Assembly (NCBI GenBank): GCA_032690845.1 | Contig: CM064420.1 | Location: 61,616,707 to 61,680,706 of the forward strand | DNA length: 64,000 bases | Origin: Eleusine coracana subsp. coracana | Lineage: Eukaryota > Streptophyta > Magnoliopsida > Poales > Poaceae | Reading direction: 5' to 3' | Position numbers and translations under genes: made by a program | Shown: one piece after another, positions 58,712 through 64,000 of the stretch | Numbering within the stretch: position 1 is the stretch's first letter | Layout of the letters: the number at the start of each line of letters is the position of its first letter | The notes under the pieces: generated by a model | Database searches by the model: none | The model's input: only the letters and a program-made list of their open reading frames with translations | What the model was told of the DNA's origin: nothing

Positions 58712-59934
58712 GAGCAAATTTCGCAAAACCCCGGGCTTTATGGTCATACTCTCATAAAACCTCTAAATTTTTTGTCTGTACGATATAACCCCGGATCTTA
58801 TGATACTAGAGTTTCACAAAACCTCATTTTTAACATAACAGCTCAAATCTACATTGCTGATATGAATATACTAATACATATTACATGTAAAGGTCAAAAG
58901 ATCGATTAAAAACTAATTGGTATTCTACGAACCTTAGGAGTACTTCACGTGAAACCGTGCTATGAGAAGGAGAAGCAGTAGCTGCCCTCCACCATGTTAC
59001 CGCCATTTTACTTGAACCCCATCATCCCATCTGACCGGCGATTGCCATTATTTCATAGTGCTCCAGTGGCCGTAGCGCATGCCTTGACCTCAGACAACGC
59101 TTGGTTAAGTCGTGGCCTATGTTGCCGCCCTAGACGTCAGAGGTCTTGGCTTCGTCGTCGAGTTCTTATTGCCTCTGACATCAAGTTGTATCTGATGGTA
59201 CTTTTCTAGCTGCAAGCAACTACATGCAAGCCTAACAGATTTAGTACTTTTATTTTGTTTGCATATCAATATTCTGAATTCAGATTTATATCGTGGAAGC
59301 TAAGTGATAACCAGTGTATCGAATCGAATCGTTAATTGCACTTGAGAAATTGAAATATACTTAATCATTCGTAAACAAATCACTATCACTAAAAGGAAAC
59401 ATGATGTTCAGATCATCTCTCATGTGATAAAAGTACAAGTATTCAAGGATCAATGATATTCAGATATGATTATATAGATTCCCAATAAAATCTATAGGAA
59501 TTAAAATCTGAATACCTGTTATTGTAAGATCGTCCGTCATCGAGTTCGACGAAGGGCAGCGAATTCAGGCAGCGATGAGTAGGAGGCGGCTGCTTCTTGT
59601 AATCATGACCAGACTCTCGTGTTCACCACGGGAAGTGCATAGAAAACCGTCGTTGTATGGTTCATAGAGTACTGATTAGTTTTTAATTGATTTTTTTGTC
59701 ATTACGTGTAATATGTATTAGTATATCCATATCAGCAGCACACATGGAAGAAGCAAACATGCCATGTCATTATTTTGTTTTTGGGTCACTTGTAAGATTT
59801 GAGGTGTTATGTTATAAGGTGGGGTTATGTGAAACTCTGGTATCATAAAATCTGGGGTTATGTGACACGTACCAAAAATTCTAGGATTTTGTGAGACTAG
59901 GACCATAAAATATGGGGTTTTGTGAAATTTGCTC
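58712..59934. mobile_element. Mutator-like element next to the ASHR3 start
   Basis: Terminal inverted repeats of about 230-280 bp begin GAGCAAATTTCGCAAAACCCC on the left and, reverse-complemented, GAGCAAATTTCACAAAACCCC on the right. Both arms share ATACTAATACATATTAC. A perfect 9-bp duplication TTTTATTTT flanks it at 58703-58711 and 59935-59943. Length is 1223 bp, with no transposase visible. The 58950-59650 core is more GC-rich than the arms and may be captured sequence. The left end lies 49 bp upstream of the ASHR3 start codon. Confidence 0.9.
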
Positions 59935-59943
59935 TTTTATTTT

Positions 59944-62900
59944 TGTCTTGTGCTTTTTTATCACATTAAACACTCCTTTATTTGTTTCAAAGAAAAAAAT
60001 GTCCTTTTTTCGATATGGATTACTTTATACTCCCTCTTTTCTTGAATTGTTGTCGTTCAGACACAGCTTAGCTGTTTTTTAGTCATTTTGTTTGTCCGGA
60101 ATGACAATATTTCAGAAATATAGGAATATATTATTTAAATAATCATTGTTGCATCTTTAAACTATTCTTATAACAAATTAGTTTTCTTAATTATTATATG
60201 AGAGGCATGAGCCAGTATTTACATGATTATATGTGCGGTAAGTGAAACAATATCCTATTCTGGATCCTTGAGAGTATAGATGCTAATATACAGTTACTTT
60301 TGACATAGCATTAGTCTGAAAACCAAATTGATTTAAATGACTAAAACATCTGTTTTTAGCATACAACAGGAGCAAGACGACTCAAAACAAACTGGTGTCT
60401 TTCCATAGCTCTAGCTCCGAGTATTACAAATCCAAAATAGCAATTGGAGTGTACCTGAATAAGAATATCTACACAAGTTTCATTCCCAGATAAGATTGGA
60501 GGTTTGAAAAAAAAATTACGACAAACTTTTCATTTAAAAGGTTGATTATATAATAATTGATCCTATGATTTGTGTTTTACATGTTAAGTTTGGTTCCCTC
60601 AGTTTTGAATAGATTATTTGACATGGGTATTAGTGACAAAATCAGAGGGATACAACTTCATATTCAATTTATAGAATCATAAAATACATTACTTTATAAC
60701 ATGAAACTAAACACTTAAAATTGAGGACGATGCACGTGGCAAGAAGACTATTGATATATATCTAAGACGGTGGTAATGTAGATTTTCGTCAATTATGGAT
60801 GGAGATTTAGCAATAGGATTTGCTTCTAAAATCTTGTCATCCGAATTATTTTTTGGTCGATGTGTTTTGATTATTAGGCACACTTTAGTGCTGCTCAACT
60901 TATAATAATTGGCTGTAGCTTGGACTCAAGTAAAAGCCGGTACTTATTTCTATTATCAAAAAAAAAGAGGGAAAATCTAGAGTATATGCAAAGAAAGTCC
61001 TACGGCTCTAAGGTACCCTTTATGTGTCATGATGTCCAATTGTACTCGTTGTTAAGTCATATATACAATATATATTGTCATATTGATACAGCAAATTTTT
61101 AGCTCTCTACTGAGTCACTTGTGATGCTAACTCGAATATTTTATATAAGGTTATCATTAATTATGGACAAATTCCATCAGTGTTATTGGAAACTTTTCCA
61201 ATCCCTTGAATGCCACTGCAAAAACTCTAATTCGTCAATGTCAGCCCTTTTAAACTTTTTCCTCGTCAATGTCATTACCAGTATTCTATTTGCTTCATAT
61301 TTTCAAGATGACAATGTTGTCCCTATGTCGGTCCTCCTTCGCCTTCCTCGGAGTCAGGGTGGGTCGACGAAGATCGATAACTCAACGTCCGCACGCTTCT
61401 CCTTGCCTGCGCTGCCCCTACTGTCCCGGTTGCCACCGCGTCCGCGCGCCACAAGATCCACGGAGATCTCCCGCTCCTTCCTCTCCATGCTCACCCACGA
61501 CATGTGCTTGTGGTTGGCCCTGGCGCTGACGTCGCGGAGGGAGACGTGCTCGCGGCCCATGACATGTGCTTCCTCCCCATGTGTGCAGTCCGATCAGCCG
61601 CTACGCGTGAGTTTGGCGGTACACCACGTCGGGCATGTCCCTTGCTGTCAGGACCATCTCGTTGTCGATGGCGACGATGATGAAGGAGCCCAAGGGCCCA
61701 CGACAGCGCTAGAGGGTCTCCTCGTCAGAGTTGTCGTCGAGGTAGCCCATGCCCACGGGCTCGAGGCAGGGCAGACGGTGAGCAGAGCAGAGCAGTCACT
61801 GGCTCAAGGTTGAGACGAGAGACAAAATGGTCTTTTTATTGCTCTGTTAAGCGGATTGTTTATGAAGAGGCATTGACGGGGGAAAAGTTTTAAAAAACTG
61901 ACATTGACAGGGTTAGAGTTTTTAATGGCGTTGACGAAATTATCCTAATAATTATAGACAAACACAAATCCTTCCACCAGTAGCGAGAGACAACATAAAC
62001 AACAGGAGCAGTTTGAGTATTGCTTCACCATGTATTTTATATTAATATAAAACTCTAGATTCGAAATAGCTAGTTTAGCCACCAACTGAATGCACAAATC
62101 TTTCATAGATGAGTGAAAGTAAGATAAAGAATGAATTAAATCAACAGTCCTCAAACTCTTTTTGAGTTGAAATATAAGTGCTGATACTTTTAAGTTTAAA
62201 TTATAGATATTGGAACTTAATAAGTAACCTCACTTGGGTCCTAGTATTCATAAATCTTGATCTTAGGGTCTTGAAATACAGTCCCATCTATATCACTTAG
62301 GCTTGCTTCTTGTCTTTTCATGATAGCATGTTTATCAATAAAATCTAGATAAAGTGGAACAATTTCTTCCTCAAAAATTATCACCATTACAACCTCATGT
62401 CTTTAGATCTTCCGCTTTGTGATATAAGATAATATCTTTTATATGCATTCGTATTAGATTGTTGTATTTCTTAATCAGCATATCTTCTAAAAGATCATGA
62501 TCCAAACCTTGCCTTTCAAAATCCAACATATATATGAGATTGTATGTCAGACAAGTAAGATTGAATAAACATGTAACTGAAATTTCTTTCTACAGGACTG
62601 AAAAGAATAACATTAGGAGAGGCCGATGGGCATGCATAAATAAGTGACTCGTAAACAAACTTCGAAAGTATATGTGAAACAAACATGTTTGTCTTATCGT
62701 CATAAAATATAATATGACTTTAGTGAAACAAACTATTGCAAAGATATAATTATATGTCATACATAGGGTAGACGTATGTACACTACTCTATAATGTTCAT
62801 CAGCTCAACTTTCTCTTATCATAAAAAAAGTCATATAAATAAGTACTAAAATTATTAAAATATATTTTAACAGTTGTTCCGATGTTGTAAAGCATTAACA

Positions 62901-63972
62901 GATACGGCAACTTGTGTGGGTATAATAGGTGGGTAAAATACATAAATTTAATTAATTTAATTAGAACATGATCTAAAACATCGAGACACGAGGAACATCT
63001 AGCACAAGCATGCAACTGCTTACATGGTGTGATATTTCTCTTATTCAACCAACTATTTTGACTATCCCTTCTGATCCAGTTTTTCTTACCATTTAAACAA
63101 TCACTATCTTTATGCTGGAAACAAACCGGTATTTTCACTTTTTTTACACTAAAAACAACTGTGAAATAGTTGTCTTATGAATATCTGTAGTTTGACCTAA
63201 TACTAGACAATACTCGGATAGTTCATACGGAGTTTCCATATAAGCCTTTTTGTAGATCCAATAAAACTCTCATGTAAACCTGCATCTCCGAATATATAAG
63301 ATAAATATAACCCCTATTAAATACATCCACATCTATAATCATTAATACAAACGTCATATGTGTTAACGGTTTGTGTGTAGTTCTATAAATATATTATTAA
63401 AGATAATTCTTAATAACAATAAAACTTCATAAATTAATGTGATATTTTCTCTCTTCACCTTACCTTACCTGTAAAATGATAACTAATTGAAGCATTGGGG
63501 CTTCATTTTAGCCTTAATTTTAAGTGTGTGTTCATTTCTTGCACTCTATTTTTTCGACCCGCTCTATCAAATATTAGTATATTAATTAAAAATATTAAAT
63601 ATAGATATACTGATAAAACTCAGTTCATAACCCATCCTCTAAATTATGAAACGAATCTATTAAATTTAATTAAATTATAATAAAATAATATAATGCTACA
63701 GTAAATATCTTCTAATTCGCATCTAACTGAGTAATTAGTTTTATATTTAATTTATATTTTTATTTAATTGATATGACAACACTAAAATTTAAAACAGCAG
63801 AAAACGAAAAGAGAACTTATTTCATCCCAGGGGAAGTTTCTAGACCGTTGGATCGGAAGATTAAGATGCAGATCAAGGGGCAGCTCTGTCCACGGCTTTC
63901 TTCAGTCTTCTCCCCCAACGCCGTAGGGTTTTTCTCACCTGTCGCCGCAGCCTCCACCCGCAGACGGCCGCC
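59944..63972. other. AT-rich repetitive intergenic DNA
   Basis: Includes a Stowaway-like end near 60030 (ACTCCCTCTTTTCTTGAATTG) and the TIR element at 61165-61945. Several short AT-rich frames show no motif. About 63840-63972 is the probable leader of the gene starting at 63973. Confidence 0.4.
61165..61945. mobile_element. TIR element with possible captured gene fragment
   Basis: The left arm (GGACAAATTCC..., AAAACTCTAATTCGTCAATG, TTAAACTTTTTCCTCGTCAA) and the reverse-complemented right arm (GGATAATTTCG..., AAAAACTCTAACCCTGTCAA) are clearly related over about 130 bp. The flanks ATTAATTAT and AATAATTAT differ by one base if the right edge is moved one base, close to a 9-bp Mutator-type duplication. 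The core (about 61330-61800) is GC-rich and on the minus strand reads protein-like blocks (GSFIIVAIDNEMV, ARDMPDVVYR) interrupted by a stop. This suggests a captured host-gene fragment. Confidence 0.6.
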
Positions 63973-64000
63973 ATGAGAGCCCTCCTCTCCCTTTCCCGGC
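63973..64000 (+). CDS. 5' end of an unidentified gene, truncated by the window
   Basis: ATG at 63973 in good context (CCGCCATGAGA) begins MRALLSLSR and runs off the edge. The upstream leader contains TAGGGTTTTT, a telo-box-like word on the opposite strand. The Leu/Ser/Arg start would suit an organelle transit peptide, but nine residues are too few to name it. Confidence 0.45.

Noticed and set aside
61121..61813. 230-codon plus-strand frame
   Set aside because: It crosses the inverted arm and core of a TIR element, and the more protein-like reading is on the minus strand.
1..64000. CRISPR arrays, bacterial operons, rRNA or tRNA genes
   Set aside because: No repeat-spacer pattern, no cloverleaf with both boxes and acceptor pairing, and no rRNA signature were seen; the DNA is plant nuclear.

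Overview
The window is nuclear DNA from a monocot, almost certainly a grass. The evidence is compact genes with very GC-rich first exons, introns with canonical GT/AG borders, Stowaway and Mutator-like elements inside or beside genes, and proteins that read like grass orthologues. From memory, a CONSTANS-like 4 gene, an RSZ-type SR gene and an S-adenosylmethionine decarboxylase gene also lie near one another on the long arm of rice chromosome 2. That synteny is recollection and was not computed.

Layout. 1-4309 is the 3' part of a decayed Ty1/copia retrotransposon ending in a 375-bp LTR. 5383-6738 (-) is a PIN-LIKES auxin carrier (PILS2 type). 11167-17232 (-) is La protein 1 in ten coding exons, with a non-autonomous Mutator-like element in its last intron. 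19318-20457 (+) is a B-box/CCT CONSTANS-like gene. 22060-25277 (-) is an RSZ-type SR splicing factor whose RS tail is interrupted by a frame break. 27048-29448 (-) encodes a small HLIP-like one-helix plastid protein. It is divergent from 29740-31678 (+), a TAB2 homologue, with 291 bp between the two start codons. About 31.7-38.9 kb is gene-poor and rich in MITEs and microsatellites. 38959-39218 has a strong TATA box and a 57-codon ORF that I do not recognise. 42185-44806 (-) is cytochrome c oxidase subunit 6b. 45883-48343 (+) is S-adenosylmethionine decarboxylase with its conserved tiny and small upstream ORFs. 50387-58663 (-) is an ASHR3-type PHD/SET histone methyltransferase in eleven coding exons. 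A Mutator-like element ends 49 bp before its start codon. 59.9-63.9 kb is AT-rich and repetitive. A new gene starts at 63973 and runs off the edge.

Genes working together. The two divergent genes at 27-31.7 kb are both predicted plastid photosynthesis genes. La, RSZ, SAMDC and TAB2 all act in RNA metabolism or translational control. SAMDC carries its own polyamine-responsive leader.

The observations I rate highest are the Mutator-like element next to the ASHR3 start codon, which offers an in-frame upstream ATG inside the transposon; complementary C26/G24 tracts in two ASHR3 introns; the RS-tail frame break in the SR gene; and the divergent plastid gene pair. All exon structures were assembled by hand from splice signals and frame continuity. 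No alignment or expression data were available.
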